Assembly (NCBI RefSeq): GCF_000346465.2
Contig: NC_034012.1
Location: 831,134 to 895,133, forward strand
Length of the DNA stretch: 64,000 bases
DNA from: Prunus persica
Taxonomy: Eukaryota; Streptophyta; Magnoliopsida; Rosales; Rosaceae
Direction: 5' to 3'
The position numbers were made by a program, and so were the translations under genes. This document shows positions 9,324 to 21,392 of the stretch, in pieces (positions within the stretch are counted from its first letter, which is position 1; the number at the start of each line of letters is the position of its first letter). The notes under the pieces were generated by a model. It was not told the DNA's origin. It ran no database searches and saw only the letters and a list, made by a program, of their open reading frames with translations.

Positions 9324-12055
9324 TTAATCTTGTTGGCTACTTTGTGAGTCTGTGACAATCTCCCATTCTAATTGGCTTCTTAAGATCTTGGTCTCTTCAA
9401 GTAACTGATCATACTCAAGAATATCATCTTCTAAATCTTCCTTTAGATCAATAATATTAGCTTCTGTCTCTGTCTCAGCTTCATATTCTAGTTGTTTAAG
9501 CTTGTTTTCATATGACTGCAACTGGCTCTTCAAGCTTTGGTTTTCCTCAACTACAACACCTTGCTCAATGAGTAACTCTCCAAATAGTTTCCTTACAACA
9601 TCAGTATTGGCTTCTGCAACACAAACCTCTCTCTCTTGGTTCTCAAGTTCAAATTCTAGTTGGTCCAGCCTTATTCTCAATGACTGCAATTGCTTCTCTT
9701 TTTCTGCAAGTATACCACAGTGGTTGACGGAAGCCTCTTCATATCTTTTCTGTAAAGCACTAACATTATTATTTTCAGCCAAAAACTCTTGTGTCCTTCT
9801 GCAAAGTTCATATTGTAGTTGTTGGTTTTCTTGCACTACAATATCTTTCTCAGCATGCAACTCTTTCAATAAGTTACCTAGAGAAGTAATATTCTCTTCC
9901 GCAACATCAAGCTCTTCGGTTTTCATCCTAAGGTCATATTCTACTTGGCTGAGAGTTGCTTTCCAGAACTGCAATTCGCAAACATGATCAAACTCTGTCT
10001 TCTTGTCGATTTCAGATTCTAGCTGTTTGAACTTGTTGTCATATGACTGCAACTGGCTCTTCAAACTTTGGTTTTCCTCAAGTAACTCTTCATATAGGTT
10101 CCTTAGAACATCATTATTGGCTTCTGCAACATTAACCTCTCTCTCTTTATTTTGAAGTTCAAATTCTAGTTGGTCCAGCATTGTTCTCAATGATTGCAAT
10201 TGCTTCTCTTTTTCAGCAAATAAACGATTGTGGTTGAGGAAAGCCTCTTCGAATCTTTTCTGTAACGCACTAGCATAGTTATTTCCTGCCAAAACCTCTT
10301 GTGTCATTTCGTCAAGTTCATATTGTAGCTGTTGAAGTTTGATGTTTGATGATTTCAACTCATTCTGCAGACTTTGATTTTCCTGCACTACAATACCTTG
10401 CTCAATATGTAACTTATTAAATAAGTTACTTAGAGAAGAACTATCAACATCTGCAACAATCAGCTCTTTGGTTTTGATCCTAAGTTCATATTCTACATTG
10501 TTCATTTTTCTTCTCAAAAACTGCAATTGATTTTCTTTTTCTCCAAGCAAACCATTGTCGTTCTCTTCAAATCTCTTGCGCAGTTTTGCCACCAACCTTG
10601 TTTGTCTCTGAAGTTTTCTGATATCCTGACGTACTTCGTGCATCACAAAATCAAGGAATATGCATAATCCTGCAAGTGGACAAAAACATTTTAACTAACA
10701 AATCAGAAAGCATTAACAAATACAAACTCAAAAAGAAAAAGAAAAAAAAAATTCAGACATTAGCCTACAACACATGCAACAGGGCAATTCATTGAAAACC
10801 CACAAAAGGGCAAGAAGCACCCGGAAAAAAAAAAAAAGCAACAGAACTAAAGCAAGGACCAGATCTAACTAAAACCCAAGCACAGGCACAGCATGAAGAT
10901 CATGATCCCGTCCGACAAAAATTAAACGGGCATAAGGCCAGCAGTAAAATGAAACACACACTTGACATGCGGTAGCAACACCAAGTTGAAAAAAGAAAAA
11001 TTACAGAAAATACAGACCCACATCACAGATCTATCACAAAAGCCAGTAACTCTCAGAGCAGTCCAAAGGCACAAGAATAGTAACCAAGGAGCAGGAAGGG
11101 GGTGGTGCAGGCACCAGAGTCGGAGCGTTGTCGCGGCTCTACACACCTTCCAAGGGGTACGCGAGAGATCGCGTTTTGGGTTGGCCGTTGTATCCGGGTG
11201 ATGAAATCGGTTCGAAAGGGAAGTGGGGGAATCTGGGTTTTGAACATCAACAACCCAAGAAATCGCATCTTCACCGGAATCGTAACCACCGATGCACCAA
11301 GAGGAAACCAGCAATCGAACCGACGACGGCCAAAGGACAGCTCTGAGAAAGATGGAATGGTGGAGATATGCGGGATCTAAGCAGATAGTAGGCATGAAGC
11401 CTTCGATACAAGCAGGGTATGCTTGAAAGTTGGAGTTTTTGGAATTTGTTAAGTAACCAAACAAGGGCAGTTCGCGGTTGGTTCTAGCTAGCTCTGCGTG
11501 GACTAGGTTTAGAATCATATTAGGCTTCCTATACTGGTTCAATTTTCAAATTAATACAAATCACTTGAAATTTCAAACAGTTCATATATTAATATCATCG
11601 TATCTCAAGGGTTTAGCCCACAATGAATAACATGCCAATTCATTCTACGGAAATAAACGTGTTATCTAGCATAAATATTTAAAATATATCATGCTAGTTT
11701 ATACCAGGGACTCTTAACATTCACGCACAACTAATTAGGGATTTTTAAAGGGAGGGATGTATAATACAAACTCAAAATTAATAAATAAATAAATAAATAA
11801 ATAAAAATCAACAATTCAATGAACATGAAACTATCAACCAAAACCAATATATAGTGATTGAGCAAAGAAAAAACACTTACCAATGAGAATTAAATCAATA
11901 AAGTAGTCAAAGAATTGGGAGTAGCCGACGACACGCGACAAAGGCTTCTGAATCATCCTAACATAGTGTAGAAAGCAGAACAACCTGAGCATGCTCTTAA
12001 CAATAATAAGCCAAAACAACGGAACATGATTACTCCTCATAGCTAACATGTTCAT
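9324..12055 (-). CDS. Divergent BAP31-like ER membrane protein with expanded coiled coil
   Basis: Two exons, 11881-12055 and 9324-10669, join in phase to 506 residues. The N-terminal part resembles the second half of the BAP31 membrane region (hydrophobic segment around LIIVKSMLRLFCFL, then LILIGLCIFLDFVMHEVR, which parallels LMGCSLFLALMIDRLHHY in the neighbour). The rest is one long coiled coil. It repeats the BAP31 tail module of the type VAEANxxxLRxL...EENQSLKSQLQ at least four times, and residues about 117-281 and 301-456 form two copies of a 170-residue unit (about 510 bp). The 3' flank also resembles that of the neighbour, so this is a tandem duplicate. BAP31 proteins act in ER export and quality control; the role of this form is unknown. 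The usual first hydrophobic segment of the family is weak here. Confidence 0.75.
10800..11570. other. Unidentified GC-richer segment inside the intron
   Basis: The intron 10670-11880 contains a block with base composition unlike its surroundings. It is open for 206 codons on the minus strand (10922-11542), but the translation has no domain I recognise and lacks protein-like character. It may be a fragment of a transposable element or a captured transcript. A poly-A run at 10826-10838 lies at one edge. I could not define ends or a target site duplication. Confidence 0.35.
11779..11804. repeat. (AATA)n microsatellite
   Basis: About six AATA units in the intron of the expanded BAP31-like gene. 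Confidence 0.8.
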
Positions 12056-13229
12056 ATTTTCAGTGTTGAGAATATCTCTAGAAAATTAGATTAGTTTTTG
12101 ATGAATTGAAAGCTACATAGAATTGTTTTTATTTATATATGTATCTGATTAGGCCTTATGGGCAATTTCCTTGATGCATTAGTAATTAAGGGTGAGTTAG
12201 GAATCCTATCAAACTAGTGGTTCTTTATAAACTTTCCGTTTTGAGTTTTGGATTCTTTTTCTTTTTGGGATGGGAAACACAACCTAAAACCAAAAGAAAG
12301 GGAAAGTCCTTGTGTTAATTATAATTCCTATTGCTGCCCGGTTGTGATAAGCTCTATCCCTTTTTCCAATCCTTTTCCTTTCATCAACAAGATTTGAAAA
12401 AGTTTGTAATAAATAGCTGTTAATTACTCTCTTATCCCTAAATGCTACCTGGTTAAATTAAGTTTCACCGACCTTAAAAAAAAAAGAAATAACAAAACAA
12501 TAGTCCTCCTTTTCTTTTCTCAAGATATATATGCATTTTTTTTTCTCTTCCTTTTCCTTTTCTTTTTCTCAAGATATATATACATCCTTATATCCAATAC
12601 TATGATCACTTGCCATTATTTTGACAATTTATATGGGTAACGTTTCTGGATTTATCAAAACAAAAGAAATTTTTAGTTTTTTTTTTTGACAATGTGATAT
12701 TCTAAACTACTCTAATATTTAAGGAGGAAGTTTGAACTTGAGTGAGTGTACAGAAGTGGACGCGCTGCCATAGCCAATTGGCCATACTCATGTTTGCCCA
12801 ACACAAGTCATTCAAAATCATTAATCATCAAACACCATGCATGTACTCGTAATTTGTGTCCAAATAGTTGCTAACTAGAAAATATACGTTTTTTTTTATT
12901 TAAAAAAACGTCTGCATATAAAAAATCAGGTAAGAATTCTCTATCATTAAGTTATTACGTTCGAAATGTATCACAACTTTTCAAGACAAAATTGAATAAT
13001 TGATCCATTCTACTTCAACACAACTTCTAATTACATTTATCACACAAAGTAGTAAGCCTACCTCTTCTCTCTTTTTCTTTTGCTCTTCTCTTTTCTATTC
13101 CATTTTCTCCGCAATTAGCATATATGACAATTTAAATGTAATCAAATAAACCCATCTTAAAGCACTCCCAAACAACCACTATGAAAAATAAATAACAAAC
13201 AAAAAACCTCAAAAGGTGGGCAAAATCCC
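12056..13229. other. Intergenic region between the two BAP31-like genes
   Basis: AT-rich with pyrimidine tracts; no gene. A short AT-rich inverted repeat ACGTTTTTTTTTATTTAAAAAAACGT sits near 12886-12911. The last 70 bases resemble the 3' flank of the expanded paralogue (9245-9323). Confidence 0.55.
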
Positions 13230-15060
13230 TTATGAATCTTTCTTACTACCTGAACGTGACATTTTCCGGTCCAGTGACTTTAACTGGTTCTTTAAGTTTT
13301 GATTTTCCTCAAGTAATCGATCATATTCAAGAAGAAACCCTTCCGATTGTTTTCTTAGAGCAAGAACATTGGATTCTGCGGTATGAACGTCTTTTGTCTT
13401 TGTCTCAATTTCAGATTCTAGCTGCTTGAGTCTTGTGCGCGATGTAGCTATCTCATTCTCCAAGGCTTTGATCTCATCCAAACTGCTAGCTTTGCCATCC
13501 TCAGATCCTCTGTTCTGTTTCTTAATGGCTTCCATGCTCTTTCTTCGTATACGAAGTTCTCTAATATAGTGGTGTAGTCTGTCTATCATAAGAGCAAGAA
13601 ATAGGGAGCATCCTGCAAGTGGGCAACACAAATGGGTTAATGCCTAACAAGATTATCAGTGAGCAAGAGTAAATCATGAAACATGAAACTCTGCGCTGAA
13701 ATGAACAGCTAGTGAACAACAATGGTAACAATATGACCACAATGCAATCCACAAAACATTAGTTACCTCTTAAAACTACAAGACAAAGCACATATTTTCT
13801 GTTTTTTCCCTTCATGGTTGCAGTTAATATCTAACCATACTACTATTGACATAATGAAAACTGAAAAATGCATTTAACAAAGATAGAAAATGCGAGACTC
13901 TTGCAGCAAATAATATACTTCTATGCTAACACAACCTACACAAAAAATAACGGAGCTGATGCTATCATATTGATGTCTACAATATCAATGCTCTTTCCAG
14001 ATAGAATGACTTATATTACCTTTCAAACGCTTCTCTTTTCTTTAACAAAATACTTTAATTAAGAAAAAAAGAGGTTGATTTCTTGCTCTAAGGGGACGCA
14101 TCAAGGTACCTAGGCTCATTACGGGCATTACTCATAATTGGCACAGAAATGAAAGAGACGTAAAATTCACCAGTAGCTCTGATCATTACATCTCATCTCC
14201 AGCCAAACAAAATGGTGCCATGGGTGATCTAACTCTATATCAACAACTGTAATAGAGCATTCAAACAAATTGAAGTTTTTCTATCGAATCATGTGGCGAG
14301 TTAATACTGAGGAATATGAAATTCTCTATGTGCACATAGGTTTTGGACAGCCCGTGAATTTGAAACCACTTAATTTACACTCAGGCCACCAACACTTCAA
14401 TGCTTAGAATCAGATTTATAGGGGAGTAAAACAGGCAAAAGAAAATGGCTTTTCAGAAACAACTTAACAAGATCCAGAAAACATAGCTAATTCCCACTTA
14501 CCAGGTAGTGTCATTAACGAAACAGTGATTTAAATATATGAAGGCACAAAGCTACAATCTTGATCAGCCATCTCATTCCCCCAATCCATCAAAGCAAGCA
14601 CATTTCAATCAAAAATCATAAAGGAAAAACGACAATCGAACAAATGTACATTCAAGAAATCCACACTCAAATTAATATCAGAGAATGCCACAAAACAAAA
14701 AGTAAGACTTACCCACATACCATAAAGTTGAAGTAATTGAACCCAGATAAAGAGATTAAAAATTTAAAAATTACCCATGAGAGTGGCTTCAAGCAGGTGC
14801 TTGACCATGAGGACCTGATCGGTGGGACTAACAATAGCAGCTTTGTCGATCCGACTATTCTTGATCTTAATTATGCTGTAAACGCTAGTCATCAACGCCA
14901 CAAGCACCGTTCCCGCCACGGTCTTGACCACAATGGGTCCACGGCCGCGCTTGATCTGATCCAGACCCAATATTACCAGCTTCCTAAATGGGGTCCTAAA
15001 CAAAAAGGCAAGTATCAGAGCCATCTCTGACAAAATCACTATGAACATTAGCTGAATCAT
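13230..15060 (-). CDS. BAP31-type B-cell receptor-associated protein homologue
   Basis: Exons 14775-15060 and 13230-13612 join in phase (G|GA) to 222 residues, the usual length of plant BAP31-like proteins. The N-terminus has three hydrophobic segments (MIQLMFIVILSEMALILAFL, then VVKTVAGTVLVALMTSVYSI, then LLEATLMGCSLFLALMIDRL) with the family sequence DRLHHYIRELRIRRK, followed by a coiled-coil tail (TAESNVLALRKQSEGFLLEY, EENQNLKNQL) and a basic C-terminus ending GSKKDS, consistent with a dilysine-like ER retrieval signal. The family is an ER membrane cargo receptor or chaperone. The intron of 1162 bases holds no recognisable gene. This copy looks like the ancestral form of the tandem pair. 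Confidence 0.9.
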
Positions 15061-16251
15061 CTTCCCAGACTTGTAGTTTTAGTGGGTAAACAGAGCATGC
15101 CAGTATATGTGTGAAAGTTGAAAGCTTTAGGAAGCGTATGTCGGTTTAGTTGTTATTGAAGAAGGATGGAGGGTATGAAATGAAAGAGAGCAAATAAATC
15201 CTCCTCCAACTATATCGGTGGTCATAAAGGAATTCTTACCATAAATAAGGATAGAATAGTAAGATCTTATACTAATACTAATATCTTTATATAAATTAAT
15301 TTCCCTAGCTGAGAGACATCATGGAGGTCACGTTAGGTTAACCATAGATACAGATCCAAATCTCTCTTGTTCATATTGCTTTACTGAACCATTTTTTACT
15401 GATTGGTTAGTTGGTGTCGATAACCCAGACCCATCATCAATGGCAGTTGGCGAGCAAAAAGCATAAATGCCTTTTGGCCTTTCGTTGGCCTTTACTTAAC
15501 AAGCAAGCAGTTTATATAAGGGAATTGATTGATAGTGACAGATTTACATCTCACTAGCCACTTGTGGCAAATAGGCAAATATATATGGGTGGTGAAGGCA
15601 AAGATTTCCAAATTATACGTCTGTCCATCTTTAATCTAACAAAGTTGTGCAATGCATAAGAGAGAACTTCAATAACCAAGTAAAGAAATTTTGAAATGTA
15701 GCAGTCGGATTTCATAGTGGGCTGGATTGGGCCTACAATCATGGGTTTTTAGCCTTTGATGAAATGCCATATGGGCTAGCTCGGTTTCTTCGTGCACGGC
15801 TATCGTGCACAAGAGGAGAGAGACAAACATATAGGTGTAGCTCCGCTCTACACCTTGCAAACCAACAAGGATATGGGGAACAAGAATCGAGCTCAAGACT
15901 GCTTACATAGAAGACTCTGATTTCATGTTAGACAACCAATAATCTCAAAAAACTTAAGCTGTCAGAAAATGGATCAACAATGTATATCAAGATGACACCA
16001 CCTGATTTATTTGATTGTTAATCAAGTGAGACATGGTTGTTGAGAGTGTTTGTCCCACATTGAAATGTTAAGGGACCTAGCCTGGGTTTATAAGGAGTTG
16101 GGCAACTCCCCCCATTGCCAATTGGTTTTGGGGTGGAACCTCAACTTCCTTCAATGGTGATGATGTTTATGAACAAAGTTAAATGTTACATAATGTACAA
16201 ATTACATCACACAACTAACCAAATTAGAAAGTGAAACCAACGTATATAACA
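15061..16251. other. Intergenic region with a short solo LTR
   Basis: The first part is the BAP31 gene promoter and 5'UTR. No gene is seen; short open frames at 15.5-15.9 kb have no recognisable similarity. A 116-bp LTR-like element with a target duplication lies at 16038-16153. The final 90 bases are 3'UTR of the next gene. Confidence 0.55.
16038..16153 (+). mobile_element. Short (TRIM-size) solo LTR, 116 bp
   Basis: Starts TGTTGAGAGTGTTTGTCCCAC and ends CTTCCTTCA, giving TG...CA termini, and is flanked exactly by ATGGT on both sides (16033-16037 and 16154-16158), a 5-bp target site duplication. TTTATAAGG in the middle can serve as the LTR TATA box. The beginning resembles LTRs of small non-autonomous retrotransposons common in eudicots (from memory of the family, not a search). 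No second LTR or internal region is present. Confidence 0.75.
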
Positions 16252-17511
16252 CTAGAATAGCTTGCTTGCAAACTTTTCAGAGAAAACAGCAAGATGCTTG
16301 AGTTCTGATAGGCTCCTTCCCAGCTGCAAAGCCACCTTCATTTCAAACACCTGCCCATGCTCTCTTCTCTCAACTTGTTTCTCTTTCACATTTGATTCTA
16401 TAGTCTCTTGCATGAGCCTAAAGAAACCAGCATTGCTTCTATACATTTCAACCACCATTCCAACTTGGCCACCATGCTCTAATGTGTTCACCACACTTGC
16501 TAAAGCTCCACAAATAACTCCTGCCATCACACCCCACACCCCGTAAGTACCACTAGAACCCACAAAAGCAGACCCCAGTGCTGCAAGGCCAGTTAATGTA
16601 GGGCCAGAGATGGCCATAACTCTGTTGATTTTTAAGGCCTTCTCAGTCAACTTCAAGTATTCTGGCACATCCTTGCTTTTCAAAACCCCAACTACCTCTA
16701 TCATTTCCTCTTCCAATTTTTGACTCCAACCATTTCCATCTATTAATTTTCCTTCAGCCCCTTGAGCTCTTCTGTGATTTTGTTTTGGCCACCAGATTGT
16801 CGGTTCCACAGTTTTGGGGAATTTATCCAGCATTTCACCTAACAAAGGAAGTGGGTAGGCTCTGTCCAATGCCAAGACTTTCTCCATTGCTTCATTCACA
16901 TCCACCATAGTATTTTCACTGTGAAGTGATAGTGTTGTTTGAATCTGGGCATGAAGCTGCTTGAACAATCTAGCTGCGTATCTCTGTTCTTCAGCAAGTT
17001 GGGATGGTTGGATTTTGTTCATCACCACCAACATTCCAGTGGCTGCTACATAAAGTATAGTGGAAGAGAGCTTGAGAGCCATGAAGGGTGCTCGTGCTCC
17101 GGTTGTAACAGCGCAAGTGGTGGCGGCAATTCCTGCCATGGTTGCAGCAGCGAGAGTAATTGCATTGATGGACATCAAAAGGAGGTGGTTCCAATTGTCA
17201 CGCTGTGCTCCAATATTCTTATGCATCTCCACTCTATCTGCAATAGCCTCCATGATAGCATACAGCTTAGAAGTAACCATTGGATCATCAGAATGACTTG
17301 CACTGTTATTACTTGGGATTTTGTAACCATTACTTGTGATGTCCAAGTTGTCAACCAAACTTCTGGATGGGAGCTTGGGAAGAGAAATTGGACTCACCTG
17401 GAATTTTGGTGCATTATTGGTGGTGGCTTTAATTGCTCCTCCTTTAGGAAAACGCATTTGATCAGGCGAACCCATCAAACAAAAGATGCTTGAAACTTGA
17501 AAGGTTGCCAT
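16252..17511 (-). CDS. Probable F-box protein At4g22030-like, copy 1
   Basis: Intronless, 419 residues. It matches the plant family annotated as probable F-box protein At4g22030, although I see no clear F-box in it. The N-terminus is rich in Ser, Lys and hydroxylated residues without acidic ones early, like a plastid transit peptide. Core motifs shared with the copy at 22889: KLYAIMEAIADRVEMH, QRDNWN, VVMNKIQPSQLAEEQR, AARLFKQL, EKVLALDRAYPLPLLGEMLD, and the C-terminus FEMKVALQLGRSLSEL...SKLF. Two hydrophobic Ala-rich segments (about residues 115-165 and 300-345) suggest a membrane protein. Function unknown; the F-box label should be treated with caution. Confidence 0.85.
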   Translation of the reverse strand: MATFQVSSIFCLMGSPDQMRFPKGGAIKATTNNAPKFQVSPISLPKLPSRSLVDNLDITSNGYKIPSNNSASHSDDPMVTSKLYAIMEAIADRVEMHKNIGAQRDNWNHLLLMSINAITLAAATMAGIAATTCAVTTGARAPFMALKLSSTILYVAATGMLVVMNKIQPSQLAEEQRYAARLFKQLHAQIQTTLSLHSENTMVDVNEAMEKVLALDRAYPLPLLGEMLDKFPKTVEPTIWWPKQNHRRAQGAEGKLIDGNGWSQKLEEEMIEVVGVLKSKDVPEYLKLTEKALKINRVMAISGPTLTGLAALGSAFVGSSGTYGVWGVMAGVICGALASVVNTLEHGGQVGMVVEMYRSNAGFFRLMQETIESNVKEKQVERREHGQVFEMKVALQLGRSLSELKHLAVFSEKFASKLF

Positions 17512-19001
17512 ATTTTCTTTTTGGCTCGATCAAACTGTCAAACTTAGGAGGTGGTTGTTGATAGTTTGAATATTATGCTCAACCTCTCATGGCTTATTAG
17601 ATCACTTCTCATCTATTGTTTTTGCTCAACCACTTCTCCTCTTGGGGTTTGAGCTTTGACACAATATTCAGTTTGGAGGCTGAGGCACCAATATTAATAA
17701 TGTGCCTACTCCTAACTTTTGTTTTGTAAAAATATTTCATGGACAACAAGAATAAATTGTCAGTCCATTTTAGTTTAATCTAGTTTATCTATTTTTTTAA
17801 AAATAAAATATTATGAACGTGGTTTTTTAATAAACAAAACCAATTTCTTAGGCAGAAGGAATATTTGTTTTTTAAAATTAATTTCCAAAGAATCCGAAGA
17901 AATCTTCATTCTAATCCAATATTTGTCGTAAACTGTTGGTCTAGATTTTAATTGATTTCTCAATTTTGGCAATGGCCTAGTAGGCCTTAGTGGCATTACC
18001 CCCTCTCATCCTATGGTGGGAAGGTCTTGTGGTTCATTCAAATGCCTCACGTGGATGAATTAAAATACATGTAAAGTGATGTACGGATGCTTAATGTGCT
18101 CTCTATTGGTGCAAAGATGATGTGTTTTTCATCATCATAGTGGTGGCTTCTTCTTTATTTGCAATTGGCAATTCCACACTATCTCTAAATCAGTCAAACT
18201 TACATAACCAGTTGATGAATTATATTTCAGAATCCTTCTTAGCGTTTAATCTTTGAACATCCTACTTTACTATAATTTGTTATGGTAATCTTTCAAAGCT
18301 TTGCATTACAAGCATCGACTTGGGGATGCACACAATGTGTAATTAGCAAGTCCTCCCAAAGTTCATTTTAGACACATCCCATACTCCGATACTCGTTTTG
18401 CAAAGAAAACAATGGGGCAAAGTGGGGACAGAATCTGATTACGTATTTGGGTCACGGTCAGTGTAATATTCAGCCATCGATTCAAGGAGAGATTAGACAA
18501 GGTGGATAGATTATTCAAAGTTGCCATTCTATTAGAGAATGAGTCGTTGTCCTTCATGGCTTATCTGCAACATAAGCAAAAGCTTTGTGGTTTATTATAT
18601 GATATGACCCCTGCTTTGTGCATTGAGGCATTGAGGCTTTGAGGCTTTGAGGCTTTGAGCTGTCGCAATCACATGCAAATTGCAATGCAGGTGTGGTCTC
18701 CAACGCCAACAGGGTAAGCAATTTACAGCTTAGATTTGGAAGCGTTTCAGTTCATCGCAACAATATATAATGCAATGTAGCATGTCAATTCATACTTGCT
18801 TACCAAAAAATAACAAGCACAGATCACACATTTAGTCATTTCGAATACTGTTCACAAGATCCAGCATACATGAAAAAGGGATCCAGGGCTTATATCTGCT
18901 TTATGTAGACTTCATAATTGTTGAAGAAAGACCATCTGTGACTAGAAGTAACTTGGAGGGAGCACAAATTATCTGAGGCCAATCAAAAAATTTCCGTCGC
19001 T
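17512..19001. other. Intergenic region
   Basis: AT-rich, no gene seen. Four copies of a 9-base unit GAGGCTTTG (first one variant) lie at 18623-18659. The right end is the 3' region of the PMP22 gene. Confidence 0.55.
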
Positions 19002-21392
19002 TCACTTAGCCTTTGGTAATGCCACAGATCTTGCTTGTAAGTTGAGGAAAATTCCCCTGAAAAAAGGAAAAAAGCACAAGGCCAGCCAGTTTGTCAATGA
19101 ATCGGGAAATATTATCAGGAACCAAAAAACAACATGGATATTAATATTATAGTGAAAAGAGGAGATTAAGCTTATAGCCTGTACCAGCCAAAAGCGACCA
19201 AGCTGTGGAAGACGACACGGAGATGGAGAGGGACATACTGGTGATTTATCCAACCCAGAACAGGCCAGAACTGCATTTTCATCCGTCAAGGTTTAAAATG
19301 TGTTATGTTTCCTGATAAGGTGTTAGCATAAAAAATCACAATGGAGACAGAATTATACCGTCCATGATGTGTACTGCACTGACGGGTAGTCCTTCTTAAT
19401 TTTATTCTTTACATGCATCCAAGGTCTTCCTGCGTTTCACATCTTTTCTTAGACAATAAGCAGCAAAGTTCACATAGGCTGTTACATTCATATCTGTCCC
19501 ACATGCTAACATGCCTCTTTTAGGCTGACTTTCTTTGAAAATTTCAGAGTTGTTTGACTAAAAATATTATAATCCCAAAGCTTAGATCTTAATCAAATTT
19601 AAGGGCTGAGAGGAACTACTGCATTCCAACTGTATTTCTCACATGCCAACATTTCAAACATAAAAAATTGATGATCACAAGTTTTGACATATTATATACT
19701 TACCCTCCACAACCAAACCATAGTAAAGCATGAAAAGCAAGTTATTCCAAGGAGAAGATGTCAACTGTTCCACCAGCACCTGAAATAAGTTTATTAGAAA
19801 TTTTAGAACGACTAATAAAATCTTCTTTATGAACACAATCTTTTTGGTTTCAGAAGAGGAAGAGATCAGAAGTTATGGCACTTAAATAACAATGGCTATA
19901 ATTAATATGAAGTGTAGGAACCCATGACTCGAACTTCTGCAGCCATGTGGGGTTTCAATAGCTGGGGGAAATGTCACTTCTTTTTACCATGGATTTCTCA
20001 ACCAAAAACCAGAGCGTATGAAGGCAAGTAGAGTAGCCTTACCTTCTTGGCTACTGTTTTTGAATCCTTCTTCCCCTTGAAAATCTTATCTAGTATTAAA
20101 TGCAGGAAATGCCCAAATGGTCCAAGATAAACAGCTCCAAAAAGCTGCATGCAGAAATGCAAGGTTATAATGGACAACACATGTAATATTACTTGTACAC
20201 ATCAAAATTGACATATTAGCAATAGACATGTGTGCATATATAGCAAAAAAATTAAACCTTCTTTCCTTCAGCACATTAATACTTTTAGGGCCAAGCAAAT
20301 AGAGTCATGATGATCCACCCAAACTTCTTACAGAATCTTCTCAGAAAAACAAGAACGTACATATCACCCAATAATGATTGTAATTATGACTGCATAATGA
20401 GTTTTAGTCATTATCCCTGACAACCATGCTGTATATTTTGCATTTTACTGGGATATTTTCTGTTTGCTACATTAGTTTGTAAAAAGGGTTAGTGATATTA
20501 TCTTCTTTAACTGCATGCCTTAATCCAAAAACCCAGGTCAGGGGTGTGTGTGATATGCAGGGTGAGGTTTTAGGCATCCACCTGATTGAAATGCCATCCA
20601 GTGTAATCATGTTCATAAGTGTTACGTTGGTCTTTCAGACCAAATCTAGCTGTGAACTTATTCTAATTAAGGTTGAGCAATGGCTATGAGTTTAGCCAAA
20701 TGAAATGTGTGTGTGTGTGGCAATGATCAAATAGAAACAGCATCATTTAGCTACAGTAGGGAATTGGGATCTTTCCATTCATTTAGCTCAACTGCTTAGC
20801 ATCCAATTATATAGAAGAAAGAAAAACACAGTTGCGAGCGCACGCAAATCAAATATACAAATCCTTTATGTAATTGGAAAACCAAGAAACCAAAATAAAA
20901 TGGGACCTTACCACTTTGAGAAGCAGCCGTCTTAACTGAAGTTTCTGGATGCCGGTGAGCTTCTGAGACACTATGTCACTGATCGCTGACAAAACCCCAG
21001 CTGTAATTGCCTGTTTGAAAAAGAAACGAAGGTATCACCAAAAATTCCCAATTAACAGCATTTGATGGCTAGGATAGAGAGACTAAATTAGCACAAGTAC
21101 CAGTCATAATTGAGTTTAAAAGGCAATATCTTTGAAAACCCAGATGAGAAAACAATCTAAAACTATAAAGAAAATCCTTTCTTTTGGCTTTCTTCCCTAA
21201 ACTTTCTGGGCAACTAAGCGAGCAGGAGTTTAAACGGAAAACAGAGGAAATCAAGGTAACCCCATCACAAAATTGGACTGAAACAACAGACGTGAGATTA
21301 ACAGAGACATGGGATTTGACCTTAGTTCTGAGAGGATGATGCTGAAGCTGAAGCAAGTACTGCTGCAACCCCTTCTTTGCAATCGACCCCAT
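19002..21392 (-). CDS. PMP22: Peroxisomal membrane protein PMP22 (Mpv17/PMP22 family)
   Basis: Seven exons on the minus strand, all phases consistent: 21321-21392, 20912-21010, 20043-20144, 19704-19779, 19359-19429, 19185-19270, 19002-19056, giving 186 residues, close to the family size. The product is a four-helix integral membrane protein of the peroxisome. Recognisable pieces are MGSIAKKGLQQYLLQL, HPLRTKAITAGVLSAISDIV, the family signature LGPFGHFLHLILDK, FKGKKDSKTVAKK, the tryptophan-rich SSPWNNLLFMLYYG, and FWPVLGWINHQYVPLHLRV followed by VAFGWGIFLNLQARS. The basic N-terminal region fits a PEX19-type peroxisomal membrane targeting signal. It sits between the two At4g22030-like copies. 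The function of plant PMP22 is not settled; pore or metabolite exchange is suggested for the family. Confidence 0.93.

Noticed and set aside
9502..9987. 161-codon open frame on the plus strand
   Set aside because: It is the Ser/Leu-rich antisense shadow of the coiled-coil exon on the minus strand.
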